From Pedobacter cryoconitis (lineage in GTDB: Bacteria > Bacteroidota > Bacteroidia > Sphingobacteriales > Sphingobacteriaceae), in NCBI RefSeq assembly GCF_014207135.1, contig NZ_JACHCC010000010.1, positions 186,001-250,000 on the forward strand: DNA of 64,000 nucleotides. Direction: 5' to 3'. This document shows, piece after piece, positions 16,744 to 26,156 of the stretch. The position numbers were made by a program, and so were the translations under genes. Every line of letters starts with the position of its first letter. Position 1 is the first letter of the stretch. The notes beneath the pieces are model-generated. The model was not told where the DNA came from. It did not search any database and saw nothing but the letters and a program-made list of their open reading frames with translations.

Positions 16744-18336
16744 ATGCTGTATGAATTGTCTCCTTACCGGAAAAATATCAGCGAAGCTATCAAAGGACCT
16801 GCAATAATTTTGCTTCTTCTTTTACAATCGTTTGTACTGGCTATTACCAGTACTACTGCCTCGCGTTTATCTGCTTTTTATGGTGTAGAACCAGAAACTG
16901 TAACCTGGTTTTCGCAAATTGGTACGATCGGGCTGGTTTCTGCCATCCCAGTATATTACAGGCTGAAACTGTATTTTAAAAAGTCTGACCTGTTAATGGG
17001 TGCGCTCGTGTTACAGGTAATTTTATCGGTTTCCTGTTACCTGATTAATTACGCACCGTTGTTACTGATCAGCAATTTCTTTATCAGTATGCTTAAACTG
17101 ATCTGTCTGCTCGACTTCATCTCCTTATTAACGGACAGGTTTCCCGTCATGCGGCACAGGGCGATGTTTTATGGTATCTATTATACAATCGCCAGGACGG
17201 GAGGGGAACTGGCTGATATACTGATTAACCCAACTATTGAAGAACATGACTGGCAGTCTGTCTATCTGATTGCAACGGTCGCAGCCAGCATCTGTATTGT
17301 AATTTGTCTGCTGTTATTTCATCGCGAAAGGATGTTTCGGAAAGTTCCACTATATCAGGTGGATTGGGCAAGTATGTTTTTCTTTACCGGCGCATCTTTA
17401 CTCTTGTGTTATGTCCTTACATACGGACAGGTCCGCGACTGGTTCAGTAATTCTGAAATTATAACTGCATTTGCAGGATGCTGTATGTTCACTTTCCTGT
17501 TTATTTTCAGGCAGTATCATGTGAAACGTCCATTCTGGGATTTGAGGGTTTTTAAAGATTACAAACAGATCCCTTTGGGAATAACATTTATGGTCATTAT
17601 GTATCTGTTTTACAGCAGTAATATGCTGTTCAACCGGTATGCGGCCTATACTTTTCAGGGGGAAGAAGGCTATCTGTCAATGATTGCCCTGATTACTTTA
17701 TGTGCTTATTTGCTGAGTTTTCCACTGGCGGGAATCTTATTGTATCGCCGGGTACCGGTAAGGATAATGCTCTGTCTGGCATTCCTGCTTTACGGTGCGT
17801 CTTTGCTGCTCTTTTTCCATGATGTGCAGACATATAATGCCATGAATAACCTGGTTGCTGCCTATTTGTTGCAGGGGATGGCTTATGGGATCATGCTGAC
17901 TACACTTTCTACGTTCACTGCGACCAATATACCCCGCGAATCCAATGGTGACAGGGTCATGGGAAGTTTGTTTTTCCGGTATATTTTCGCCTCTTATGCA
18001 GGCTATTCTTTATTCAGTAACTGGTTGTTCCGGGATACGGTGAGACATCATGGTTACCTGACAGAGGGGATTACTTTTGACAATCCTGTTTATGCTACTG
18101 AAATGCAGCAGTTAAAAGGAAGATTTTTAGCGCAGGGGATGGATCTCATCCATGCGAATAGGGCTGCATTGTCTTTAATCAGCAAAAAGATCGAATTACA
18201 GGCAACCTTACTGAGTATCAGGGAAATTTCTTTATATATGGCAATAGGCGCTGTTTTGATGGCCATGCTGGTCCTGTTTATCAGGAGATTTGAAATGCAC
18301 GAAATTACAGAAGAGAACAAGTATAAAATTGTCTGA
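16744..18336 (+). CDS. MFS efflux transporter of a MarR-controlled operon
   Basis: The protein has 530 residues and about 14 hydrophobic segments, resembling the DHA2 (EmrB-like) branch of the major facilitator superfamily. The gene starts 10 bp after marR. Recognisable features are the long first membrane segment (AIILLLLLQSFVLAITSTTAS), the loop VYYRLKLYFKKSD in the place of motif A, and a pair of charged C-terminal helices. Typical EmrB systems have a membrane-fusion partner (EmrA) and an outer-membrane channel; neither is encoded here, so export probably ends in the periplasm or uses partners elsewhere. The substrate is likely the ligand of the MarR repressor. Confidence 0.82.
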   Translation: MLYELSPYRKNISEAIKGPAIILLLLLQSFVLAITSTTASRLSAFYGVEPETVTWFSQIGTIGLVSAIPVYYRLKLYFKKSDLLMGALVLQVILSVSCYLINYAPLLLISNFFISMLKLICLLDFISLLTDRFPVMRHRAMFYGIYYTIARTGGELADILINPTIEEHDWQSVYLIATVAASICIVICLLLFHRERMFRKVPLYQVDWASMFFFTGASLLLCYVLTYGQVRDWFSNSEIITAFAGCCMFTFLFIFRQYHVKRPFWDLRVFKDYKQIPLGITFMVIMYLFYSSNMLFNRYAAYTFQGEEGYLSMIALITLCAYLLSFPLAGILLYRRVPVRIMLCLAFLLYGASLLLFFHDVQTYNAMNNLVAAYLLQGMAYGIMLTTLSTFTATNIPRESNGDRVMGSLFFRYIFASYAGYSLFSNWLFRDTVRHHGYLTEGITFDNPVYATEMQQLKGRFLAQGMDLIHANRAALSLISKKIELQATLLSIREISLYMAIGAVLMAMLVLFIRRFEMHEITEENKYKIV

Positions 18337-18398
18337 ACCCTGATTTTTTTTGTTAAAATTGTAAAAACAGTTAAGCTGACCCGATTTATTAAAAAGAT

Positions 18399-19688
18399 AT
18401 GAATTTTGAAAATACACTATCATTTGCCAGGACAATGGATGAGCAGGACCCTTTACGCAGGTTCCGTGAAGAATTCCTGTTTCCACAGCAAAATGGTAAA
18501 CCTTTTATATACTTATGCGGAAACTCATTAGGGCTTCAGCCTAAATCAGCGCGGACAGTACTTGGTCAGCAATTGGATAACTGGCAAAACCTGGCCGTGG
18601 AAGGATGGTTTGAAGGAGATAGTCCCTGGATGTTTTACCACAAGGAACTGAAAAAACTAATGGCGCCGGTTGTAGGTGCAAATCCGGCCGAGGTTTGTCC
18701 GATGAATACACTGACGGTAAACCTTCATTTACTGATGGTCAGTTTTTATCGCCCGGAGCAGAAAAGATTTAAGATCATCATGGAAGCGGGTGCTTTTCCT
18801 TCAGATCAGTATGCACTGGAAAGCCAGGTCCGTTTTCATGGTTACGATCCTGCAACAGCGATTATCGAAGTTGCCCCAAGACCAGGTGAATATACTTTAA
18901 GGACTGAGGATATTACAGCCCGTATTGCTGAAAATGCAGATGAACTGGCATTGGTGCTGTTTGGAGGGATCAATTATTTTACCGGACAGTGGTTTGATAT
19001 GGAGGCTATTACCAAAGCCGGGCATGCAGCAGGGGCGATCGTAGGTTTTGATCTTGCACATGCAGCAGGTAATGTGCCGGTAAGATTACATGACTGGGAT
19101 ATCGATTTTGCCTGCTGGTGTTCTTATAAATATCAGAATAGCGGGCCAGGTGGAATAGGTGGGATTTTTGTCCATGAAAAGCATTTCAAAAATGAGCAGC
19201 TTGACCGTTTTGCAGGCTGGTGGGGTTATCAGGAAACTACCCGTTTTAAAATGGAAAAGGGTTTTATTCCTGAAGCCGGAGCGGATGGCTGGCAGGTGAG
19301 CTGCTCACAGGTGATGCCTATGGCCTTATATCATGCTTCATTGCAGATTTTTGAAGCTGCTGGTTTCATGGGGCCACTGAGGAAAAAGAGTATGATGCTG
19401 ACGGCATATCTGATCTATGTCATTGATCAGGTTAATCAGGCAGTAGGTTACGAGCAGTTTAAAGTCATTACTCCTGAAAATGAAAATGACCGGGGTACGC
19501 AGGTTTCGATCATTGCCCAGGGAGATGCCAAAGGTATTTTTGATCAGCTGGTCACTGCACATGTACTGGGTGACTGGAGAGAACCCAATGTAATCAGGTT
19601 AAGCCCGGTGCCATTGTATAACTCTTTCGAAGATGTTTTCCGGACTGGTGAGTTATTGTTGAAAATAAGTAAAGAGCGTGCTTTATGA
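18399..19688 (+). CDS. kynU: Kynureninase
   Basis: This is a PLP enzyme of 429 residues, the usual length for kynureninase. Visible family stretches are FIYLCGNSLGLQPKSA, the substrate region EGWFEGDSPWMFYH, DLAHAAGNVPVRLHDWDIDFACWCSYKYQNSGPGG with the Schiff-base Lys in SYKY, and RFAGWWGYQETTRFKME. It hydrolyses kynurenine or 3-hydroxykynurenine to anthranilate or 3-hydroxyanthranilate plus alanine. It is the first of three tightly packed genes, sharing ATGA with the bestrophin-like gene. No other kynurenine-pathway gene lies in the window, so whether it serves tryptophan catabolism or NAD synthesis cannot be told. Confidence 0.95.
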   Translation: MNFENTLSFARTMDEQDPLRRFREEFLFPQQNGKPFIYLCGNSLGLQPKSARTVLGQQLDNWQNLAVEGWFEGDSPWMFYHKELKKLMAPVVGANPAEVCPMNTLTVNLHLLMVSFYRPEQKRFKIIMEAGAFPSDQYALESQVRFHGYDPATAIIEVAPRPGEYTLRTEDITARIAENADELALVLFGGINYFTGQWFDMEAITKAGHAAGAIVGFDLAHAAGNVPVRLHDWDIDFACWCSYKYQNSGPGGIGGIFVHEKHFKNEQLDRFAGWWGYQETTRFKMEKGFIPEAGADGWQVSCSQVMPMALYHASLQIFEAAGFMGPLRKKSMMLTAYLIYVIDQVNQAVGYEQFKVITPENENDRGTQVSIIAQGDAKGIFDQLVTAHVLGDWREPNVIRLSPVPLYNSFEDVFRTGELLLKISKERAL

Positions 19689-20545
19689 TCAATTACAATC
19701 CTAAAGACTGGTTTACCTTCATCTTTCATATCCACAAAGCGGATACTTTCAGGAAACTATGGCCACTGATGATCAGTGTAGCGATCTTTTCGGGGATAAT
19801 TGCGTTTTTGGAACTGCATTTTCTTCAGCTTTCGCAGACCGCCTCGGTAAAGAATATAGGGATGATGCACAGCTTGCTGGGTTTTGTGATCTCTATGTTG
19901 TTGGTTTTCAGGACTAATACTTCTTATGACCGCTGGTGGGAAGGACGCAGGTTATTAGGCGAACTGACGAATGTGAGCCGGAACCTGGCCATTAAACTGA
20001 AATCGCTTAAACTGGATGCTGCGGAGTATGAATATTTCAGCTATGCGATTCCAAAGTATGCTTTTGCTTTAAAGGAGCATTTAAGAGAAAAACAATATTT
20101 CGGTAAAAACAGTTTCCTGGTAGAAGTGGATGGGGGAAAACATATTCCCAACCAGGTAGCGGCGAGCCTTTCTGCAAGGATTTTTGAACTGGAGAAGCAG
20201 GGGCAGATTTCGGGTGAACAGCTAATTATATTATGTGGAGATTTGAACCGCTTTACGGATATCTGTGGTGGATGTGAAAGGATTAAGAAAACTCCTATTC
20301 CTTTCTCTTATAGTGCTTTTATTAAGAAATTCTTATTTATTTATGTGATTACGCTTCCGTTTGGCTGGGTTTTCAGTCTGGGCTATTTTGTCATCCCGAT
20401 CGTACCGTTTATTTTGTATGTACTGGCCAGTTTGGAACTGATTGCCGAAGAAATAGAAAACCCTTTTGGTACGGATGCGAATGATTTACCTGTCGACGAG
20501 ATTTGTAATAATATAGAAAAGCATGTCGGAGAGATCCTGAACTAA
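19685..20545 (+). CDS. Bestrophin-like anion channel protein
   Basis: The 286-residue protein shows the bacterial bestrophin pattern: an N-terminal amphipathic lead (YNPKDWFTFIFHIHKADTFRKLWP), a first membrane helix, LLGFVISMLLVFRTNTSYDRWWEGRRLLGEL, and the late TLPFGWVFSLGYFVIPIVPFILYVLASLELIAEEIENPFGTDANDLPVD. The acidic IENPFG segment is a hallmark of the family. Bacterial members form pentameric ion channels in the inner membrane. Translation is coupled to kynU through an ATGA overlap and its stop abuts the next start (TAAATG). The physiological link to kynureninase is not known to me. Confidence 0.9.
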   Translation: MINYNPKDWFTFIFHIHKADTFRKLWPLMISVAIFSGIIAFLELHFLQLSQTASVKNIGMMHSLLGFVISMLLVFRTNTSYDRWWEGRRLLGELTNVSRNLAIKLKSLKLDAAEYEYFSYAIPKYAFALKEHLREKQYFGKNSFLVEVDGGKHIPNQVAASLSARIFELEKQGQISGEQLIILCGDLNRFTDICGGCERIKKTPIPFSYSAFIKKFLFIYVITLPFGWVFSLGYFVIPIVPFILYVLASLELIAEEIENPFGTDANDLPVDEICNNIEKHVGEILN

Positions 20546-21451
20546 ATGGTCAAGATAGCTTATCATCATTTATACGCACATCCTTTACCTGAAGGGCACC
20601 GTTTCCCGATGCTAAAGTATGAGCTGATCCCCGGACAGTTATTGCATGAGGGGGTGATTACTGCTGCAAATTTGTTCGAACCTGAATTGGTTGCTGAAGA
20701 AACGGTACTGCTATCACATGATATGGCTTACTGGACACAGCTAAGGGACCTGACTTTACCGGCACGTGAACAACGCAGGATTGGATTTCCGCTGAATGCG
20801 CAGTTACTGGAACGGGAGCTGAGGATCACGCAGGGAACTATAGATGGTGCATTGTTTGCCAGGGAATGTGGGATTGCCTTTAATGTCGCAGGTGGTACGC
20901 ATCATGCGGGATCTGACTGGGGAGAAGGGTTTTGTCTGCTGAATGATCAGGCGGTTGCTGCAAATTATTTAATTCATAAAGGGATATATCAAAGGATTTT
21001 AATTATTGACCTGGATGTACACCAGGGAAATGGTACAGCACAGATCCTGGAAAAAGAACCGCGTGTTTTTACCTTTTCTATGCACGGGGAAAAGAACTTC
21101 CCTTTCAGAAAGGAAACCTCTGATCTGGATATCGGACTGGATGAAGGAACCGGGGATGAAACTTATCTGTCAATTTTAAGGGATGTTTTACCAGATCTGT
21201 ATGAAAAACACCAACCAGAATTTGTATTTTACCTGGCAGGAGTAGATGTTTTGAGTACGGACAAGCTAGGAAAACTGGCCATGTCAAAAGCCGGATGTAA
21301 GGAAAGGGACAGGATCGTTTTTCAATTTTGTAAGGATCATCATTTGCCTGTACAGGTGAGTATGGGCGGAGGGTACTCACCAGGAATTAAAGATCTCGTC
21401 GAAGCACATTGCAATACGTTCAAACAAGGGATAGATATTCTGGGGGGCTGA
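20546..21451 (+). CDS. Histone deacetylase-like (AcuC/HDAC class) Zn amidohydrolase
   Basis: This 301-residue arginase/deacetylase-fold enzyme has catalytic His pairs in GGTHHAGSDWGEGFCLLND, zinc ligands in IIDLDVHQGNGTAQIL (Asp, His) and LAGVDVLSTDKLGKL (Asp), and GGGYSP near the end. Bacterial members deacetylate lysine side chains (AcuC), acetylpolyamines or other N-acyl compounds. It starts right at the stop of the bestrophin-like gene. The neighbouring kynureninase hints at N-formyl or N-acyl kynurenine or anthranilate as a possible substrate class, but this is only a guess from the operon. Confidence 0.9.
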   Translation: MVKIAYHHLYAHPLPEGHRFPMLKYELIPGQLLHEGVITAANLFEPELVAEETVLLSHDMAYWTQLRDLTLPAREQRRIGFPLNAQLLERELRITQGTIDGALFARECGIAFNVAGGTHHAGSDWGEGFCLLNDQAVAANYLIHKGIYQRILIIDLDVHQGNGTAQILEKEPRVFTFSMHGEKNFPFRKETSDLDIGLDEGTGDETYLSILRDVLPDLYEKHQPEFVFYLAGVDVLSTDKLGKLAMSKAGCKERDRIVFQFCKDHHLPVQVSMGGGYSPGIKDLVEAHCNTFKQGIDILGG

Positions 21452-21461
21452 TACTCTTCCG

Positions 21462-21631
21462 GTCGGGTTGTATTCGGGTACTGTTCTGGTACTGGTCGTA
21501 ATGAGTCCGTATTCATGGTGTCCTGCGTGTATGTTGAGGCCACGTTTTCCTAAGTAAAAGGTGGCCTCAACGTGGGGTAATGGTGGCCTCATGGTGGCCT
21601 CATCCCGAACAGTACCCCAGCACAACCCGAC
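21462..21631. repeat. Nested inverted-repeat element (MITE- or REP-like, or structured RNA)
   Basis: Outer 25-nt arms at 21462-21486 and 21607-21631 are imperfect inverted copies (about 21 of 25 positions pair), ending in GTCGGG and CCCGAC. Inside, 21533-21543 (GTTGAGGCCAC) and 21561-21571 form a perfect inner stem with a TTTT/AAAA extension. The 10-mer GGTGGCCTCA occurs three times (21560, 21582, 21593). No reading frame of note is present. The rest of the 21452-21867 gap shows only a small terminator at 21797. Confidence 0.6.
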
Positions 21632-21796
21632 TAAGTCTTATCCGTCTATAGCTATGCAACATTAAAATATTTTTTTGACCGGCAGACCAGCTGGGGTAGT
21701 TATTGAGGTGATGGCCTTAATGGCTTGTTGCCTTGTTGGTTAGGTTGGTGTATGAATAGTGTTAAAGCGGCTTGCTGATAGGGAAATGTAGATGTT

Positions 21797-21818
21797 ACCA
21801 GAGCTGTCTGGTTTTTTT
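21797..21818 (+). terminator. Intrinsic terminator before topB
   Basis: ACCAGA (21797-21802) pairs with TCTGGT (21807-21812) around GCTG, followed by seven T. It would end transcripts from the kynU-bestrophin-deacetylase unit or from the repeat element, 50 bp before topB. Confidence 0.65.
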
Positions 21819-21867
21819 ATACGAAGTATTTTGATGAAATTTAGGGGTTCTAACTAAAGGATATCAG

Positions 21868-23730
21868 ATGAAGATTGTAATTGCAGAGAAACCATCAGTT
21901 GCACGTGAACTGGCTAAAGTGTTTGGCGCAACGGGTAGAAAAGACGGATACATTGAGGGGAAAGGATACTCTTTCACCTGGGCATTCGGACATCTTCTGC
22001 AATTGGCACCTCCACAGGAATATGGCTTTATTGGCTGGAGAAGACAACATCTGCCCATGCTCCCGGCTAAGTTTAAACTGGCCATCCGGAAAATCAAAAC
22101 CAAGGACGGTCTGGTAGAAGATCCGGGCGTGAGGAAACAACTGGATATCATCAAAAAGCTTTTTGATGAAGCTACGGAGATTATCGTCGCAACGGATGCC
22201 GGGAGAGAAGGTGAACTCATCTTCCGCTATATCTATTATTTTCTGAAATGTAAAAAACCTTTTAAAAGACTCTGGATCTCCTCGCAGACTGACGAAGCGA
22301 TCAAGGAGGGGTTCCGGAATCTAAAACCGGGTACGGATTATGATACTTTATTTAATTCAGCGCATTGCAGATCGGAATCTGACTGGCTGGTAGGGATGAA
22401 TGCCACGCAGGCACTCAGTATCTCGGCCGGCGCAAGATCAGTACTGTCGCTGGGCAGGGTTCAGACACCGACACTGGCCATGATCTGCTCCAGGTTTCTT
22501 GAAATCAAGAATTTTGTTCCTCAGTTATATTATCAGCTGGGGATACAGCTGGATAAGGACGGACAGTTGTTTAAGGCCGTTTCTATCGTGAATTTCAATG
22601 TAAAGGAAGAAGCACAGATCCTGTTTGATAAAATTGAAGATGTTAATTCAGGTTTTCCAACGGGCGGAAAGATCATTGATGTAGAAGCTAAACCAAGGAA
22701 GGAACCACCTCCTTTATTGCATGACCTGAGTAGTTTACAACAGGAAGCCAATAAACGTAAGGGATATACTGCTGATCAGACATTGAATATACTACAGAAT
22801 TTATACGAGAGTAAACTGGTTTCCTATCCCCGGACAGGCAGCAGGTACATCGGTGATGATGTATTTGCCGGAGTCCCTCAGCTCATTACACAATTAACGA
22901 CACATCCTGATTTTGGGAAACAGGCTGAATTCCTGATGATAACCCCACTGAATAAAAGGAGTGTGAATGCGAAAAAAGTGACGGATCACCATGCTATTCT
23001 GCCAACCGGTGAGACACCTTATCATCTGAGTGCGGATAAACAGGCTGTCTATGATATGGTTGTTGGTCGTATGCTGGAGGCTTTCCACCAGGAATGTGTT
23101 AAGGAAGTGACTAAAATTACTATCGAATCTGGTTCTTTGTTTATCGCCAATGGTACGGTAATCCGCTCTGCGGGATGGAGATCTGTATTAAATGATAAAG
23201 AGGATGATAAAAAGGATGAGGATAACCCTTCGCTTCCAAAAGTCAAAAAGGGAGAACTTTTACCGATTGTCGAAAAGGCATTGTTAGAGAAACAAACTAA
23301 GCCTAAAGCGCTATACAATGAAGCTTCCCTGCTGAAAGCGCTGGAGACCTCTGGTAAAGAAATTGAAGATGAAGAGTTGCGCTATGCGATGAAAGATAGT
23401 GGATTAGGCACACCGGCAACCAGGGCAGCAATCATTGAAACACTGATTACCAGGGAATATATTATGCGGGAGAAGAGAAATCTTGTACCTACTTTTAAAG
23501 GCCTTGCCGTGTATGACGTGGTTAAAGATCAGAAAATTGCACAGGCAGAACTGACCGGTTCCTGGGAAAAACGCCTGGAGGAGATCAGGTCTGGGGCCTC
23601 AGTTACCGAATTTAAAGCTGAAATTTCTGATTATACCCGGGCAATTACCAATGAGCTGCTTGCGGCCGGAGCTGGTCTTGCAGAAAAGCTGATTCCTAAG
23701 AAAGAGGCTCCGGCTGTTACAGAAGCTTAG
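21868..23730 (+). CDS. topB: DNA topoisomerase III (type IA)
   Basis: The enzyme has 620 residues. Its N-terminal TOPRIM domain contains IAEKPSVARELAKVFGA and the metal-binding DAGREGELIFRYIYY. The active-site tyrosine lies in VSYPRTGSRYI near residue 325, and GLGTPATRAAIIETLITREYI is the usual late signature. It relaxes negative supercoils and decatenates single-strand-linked DNA. The length and the lack of an extensive C-terminal zinc-finger region fit TopB rather than TopA. It is transcribed alone, and the next gene is convergent with only 1 bp between the two stop codons. Confidence 0.95.
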   Translation: MKIVIAEKPSVARELAKVFGATGRKDGYIEGKGYSFTWAFGHLLQLAPPQEYGFIGWRRQHLPMLPAKFKLAIRKIKTKDGLVEDPGVRKQLDIIKKLFDEATEIIVATDAGREGELIFRYIYYFLKCKKPFKRLWISSQTDEAIKEGFRNLKPGTDYDTLFNSAHCRSESDWLVGMNATQALSISAGARSVLSLGRVQTPTLAMICSRFLEIKNFVPQLYYQLGIQLDKDGQLFKAVSIVNFNVKEEAQILFDKIEDVNSGFPTGGKIIDVEAKPRKEPPPLLHDLSSLQQEANKRKGYTADQTLNILQNLYESKLVSYPRTGSRYIGDDVFAGVPQLITQLTTHPDFGKQAEFLMITPLNKRSVNAKKVTDHHAILPTGETPYHLSADKQAVYDMVVGRMLEAFHQECVKEVTKITIESGSLFIANGTVIRSAGWRSVLNDKEDDKKDEDNPSLPKVKKGELLPIVEKALLEKQTKPKALYNEASLLKALETSGKEIEDEELRYAMKDSGLGTPATRAAIIETLITREYIMREKRNLVPTFKGLAVYDVVKDQKIAQAELTGSWEKRLEEIRSGASVTEFKAEISDYTRAITNELLAAGAGLAEKLIPKKEAPAVTEA

Positions 23731-23731
23731 G

Positions 23732-24559
23732 TTAAACCGATTTGATTTTTTCCAGAAGCAGTTCAGAAAGTTTCCTGGTAACAGGTCCTGCTTCTCCATT
23801 GCCTACATTTTTTCCGTCTATTTTCAGAACAGGTAAAATGTTTTTGGTCGTACTGGTGATAAATGCCTCACTAGCCTGGTTAAGCTCTGTTAAAGTGAAA
23901 TCACGTTCGGTCAGCTGGAAGCCGGTGTACTTCAGGTTAAGGATATTTTTACGGATTACTCCACTAAGAATACCATTTTTAGCTGTAATGACTTCCTGTT
24001 CAGGAGTAACGATGAAAAAATTTGCACGCGGACATTCTTTAACCAAACCGTCAGCATGATACAATACGTCATCGGCTTTATTTTCATCAATAAAAGATTT
24101 TAGCCAGATGGCCATAGAATAATCCAGGGTTTTCATTTCTGCCAGTTGTCTCTGATAGGCGTAAGTCACCAGGGACATTCCTTTTGAATCTAAGGCTGAA
24201 GGGATATTCAGGGGGTGCTGGGTGATAATCAGGTTTGGGGATACCGGTAAATGATACCCATCTGCTGAATAACCTCCGGTTAAGGTCAGCCGTATTCCTG
24301 AGTCAGGTAAGTTGTTGATTTTGATAAGTTTGTTGATAATTTCTTCCAACTCAGCTGCTGTGTATTTAACCTGCAGGTGCATTCTGGCTGCAGAATTGAA
24401 AAAGCGTTCCAGATGATCCTGTAGAAAAACCGGCCTGTCATTGATGGTCTTGAAAAAATCAAATATGCCGTATCCTCTTAGTATGGAAAGATCTGAAATT
24501 AATAAGGATGCTTGAGTTGCGTCTAGATAAGTATCGTTTAAAAAAACAGTATTTGTCAT
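23732..24559 (-). CDS. Class IV aminotransferase (BCAA/D-amino acid/ADC-lyase family)
   Basis: The 275-residue PLP enzyme has fold-type IV features: an N-terminal VFLNDTYLDATQASLLISDLSILRGYGIFDFFKT segment, the Schiff-base Lys in EMKTLDYS, and the cofactor loop KECPRANFFIV. The next visible family stretch is GILSGVIRKNILNL. Members include IlvE, D-alanine aminotransferase and aminodeoxychorismate lyase (PabC), and at 275 residues it fits the shorter D-amino acid transaminase or PabC-like groups. I cannot choose between these from sequence alone. The gene converges on topB, and its start is divergent from the MBL hydrolase gene across 120 bp. Confidence 0.88.
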   Translation of the reverse strand: MTNTVFLNDTYLDATQASLLISDLSILRGYGIFDFFKTINDRPVFLQDHLERFFNSAARMHLQVKYTAAELEEIINKLIKINNLPDSGIRLTLTGGYSADGYHLPVSPNLIITQHPLNIPSALDSKGMSLVTYAYQRQLAEMKTLDYSMAIWLKSFIDENKADDVLYHADGLVKECPRANFFIVTPEQEVITAKNGILSGVIRKNILNLKYTGFQLTERDFTLTELNQASEAFITSTTKNILPVLKIDGKNVGNGEAGPVTRKLSELLLEKIKSV

Positions 24560-24679
24560 CGTTTCTGGCTTTTGAGATTAAACAGGCTGCTGCAATATTA
24601 ATAAATTCCTGACCGTGATCCTACCTCCAATTGTTATATTCGGTGCGGAATTTCCGGATATTAACATTTATCTTAAACT

Positions 24680-25780
24680 ATGTATATCATTTTGTTCATT
24701 GTCTGCGCTTTAGCGTTATTGACTTATATCACTTTATCTCTTCCTGTTTTTGGACGTTTGCCTGAAGGGGCAAGACTGGAAAGAATCAGGCTGTTGCCTA
24801 ATGTAAAAGAGGATGTTTTGCAAAATCTTTCTTTTACGCCCATGAAACCGGAAGACCAGGGATACTGGGGAATTATCCGGGCTATGTTGAAGGGGAATCC
24901 GAATAACAGGCCTTCAGGGGTTTTACCACATGTCAAACCTGAACTGGATTCTGTTTCCGGACATAAAGTGACCTGGTTTGGCCACTCGTCTTATTTACTT
25001 CAGCTAGATCAGGTGAAAATACTGGTTGATCCTGTATTTAGCAGAACACCCTCGCCATTTTCTTTTATTGGCAGGAAGTATTATGATGGAACTGATTTTA
25101 TCAGCGCTGAGGATTTTCCGGCAATTGATATTTTATTGATTACACATGATCATTATGATCACCTGGATTATCAGAGTATTTTAAAACTGAAGGACAGAAC
25201 AAAGCATTTCTTAACTTCGGCTGGAGTAGGGGCACACCTGGTCAGATGGGGAATTCCAGCCAGTCAGATTACAGAATTAGCCTGGTCTGAACAAACGGTT
25301 TTAAACGGGTTCAAATTTACAGCAACCCCAGCAAGACATTTCACAGGAAGACTGTTTAAAAGGAACCGGACGTTATGGTCTTCTTTTGTTCTGGAAACAG
25401 GTACATCTAAATTATTTTTAGGCGGTGATTCGGGTTATGACACTCATTTTAAAGAGATAGGGGACCAATACGGGCCGTTTGATCTGGCGATCCTGGAATG
25501 TGGACAGTATAATGAGTTATGGCCATATATCCATATGTTCCCTGAACAAACGGTAAAAGCTGCAAAAGACCTGCAGGCAAAAGTCCTGATGCCTGTGCAC
25601 TGGGCAAAGTTTACCTTAGCTTTGCATGACTGGAATGAGCCTGTCCTGCGTGTAGTTAAAAGCGCGGAAGAACAGCATCAAATGATCACAACTCCTTTGT
25701 TAGGTGAAACAGTAATTATTGGGGCAGCATACCCGGCTACAAAATGGTGGTTAAATATTGCAGCTAATGGTAAACAATAG
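24680..25780 (+). CDS. MBL-fold hydrolase, NAPE-PLD/UlaG-like, membrane-anchored
   Basis: The 366-residue protein starts with one hydrophobic helix (IILFIVCALALLTYITL), suggesting an inner-membrane anchor. The metallo-beta-lactamase core follows, with GHSSYLLQ, the metal-binding THDHYDHLDY (HxHxDH), PARHFTGR and GGDSGYDTHF, then VLMPVHWAKF. This order is typical of N-acyl-phosphatidylethanolamine phospholipase D-like and UlaG-like enzymes. It probably hydrolyses a phosphodiester or lactone, perhaps on a lipid; the substrate is unknown. The gene stands apart from the one before it and is followed 43 bp later by a small hypothetical gene. Confidence 0.88.
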   Translation: MYIILFIVCALALLTYITLSLPVFGRLPEGARLERIRLLPNVKEDVLQNLSFTPMKPEDQGYWGIIRAMLKGNPNNRPSGVLPHVKPELDSVSGHKVTWFGHSSYLLQLDQVKILVDPVFSRTPSPFSFIGRKYYDGTDFISAEDFPAIDILLITHDHYDHLDYQSILKLKDRTKHFLTSAGVGAHLVRWGIPASQITELAWSEQTVLNGFKFTATPARHFTGRLFKRNRTLWSSFVLETGTSKLFLGGDSGYDTHFKEIGDQYGPFDLAILECGQYNELWPYIHMFPEQTVKAAKDLQAKVLMPVHWAKFTLALHDWNEPVLRVVKSAEEQHQMITTPLLGETVIIGAAYPATKWWLNIAANGKQ

Positions 25781-25823
25781 TTTTTAATACGTGTTATAGG
25801 TATGTATTCAAAAACAAAAAAAA

Positions 25824-26156
25824 ATGAAAACAGATCTTATTGAAATCTTCCAGACTATCAGAGCCGCGATACAACCTTATGTCAGATTGGGGTTTAATCA
25901 TCAGACTGACAGTGAAAAAAAATATGATCTTTGGACAGAAACCCCGGTAGGAACCGGGAATGGAAAACAACAACCGAAGTTCTTCCTTAGTTTGGAAATC
26001 ATCGACGATCATGTCGCATTTGATCTGTTGCCTGAGTCTGTTGCGCAGCATGAACGAACAATGTACATTAAAGAACTGGATGACGTGACTTTGAATTTAA
26101 TTGAAGACAGAGTAGCAGCCGGCTTTAAAATATTTAAAGAGCAGGAGTGGGTATAA
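25824..26156 (+). CDS. Hypothetical protein, 110 residues
   Basis: I do not recognise a family. The protein is soluble, with no signal peptide or membrane helix, and mixes short helical stretches (DLIEIFQTIRAAIQPYV) with beta-like ones (KFFLSLEIIDDHVAFDLLP). Its start at ATG 25824 is preceded by an A-rich stretch and the codon use looks like that of its neighbours, so it is probably a true gene. The last 10 bp overlap the GTG start of the next gene, so the two are likely translated together, and the pair lies directly upstream of miaA. No function is proposed. Confidence 0.7.
   Translation: MKTDLIEIFQTIRAAIQPYVRLGFNHQTDSEKKYDLWTETPVGTGNGKQQPKFFLSLEIIDDHVAFDLLPESVAQHERTMYIKELDDVTLNLIEDRVAAGFKIFKEQEWV

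Noticed and set aside
21560..21602. CRISPR-like direct repeats GGTGGCCTCA
   Set aside because: Three 10-mers with uneven spacing of 22 and 11 bp, within a hairpin element and without cas genes nearby.
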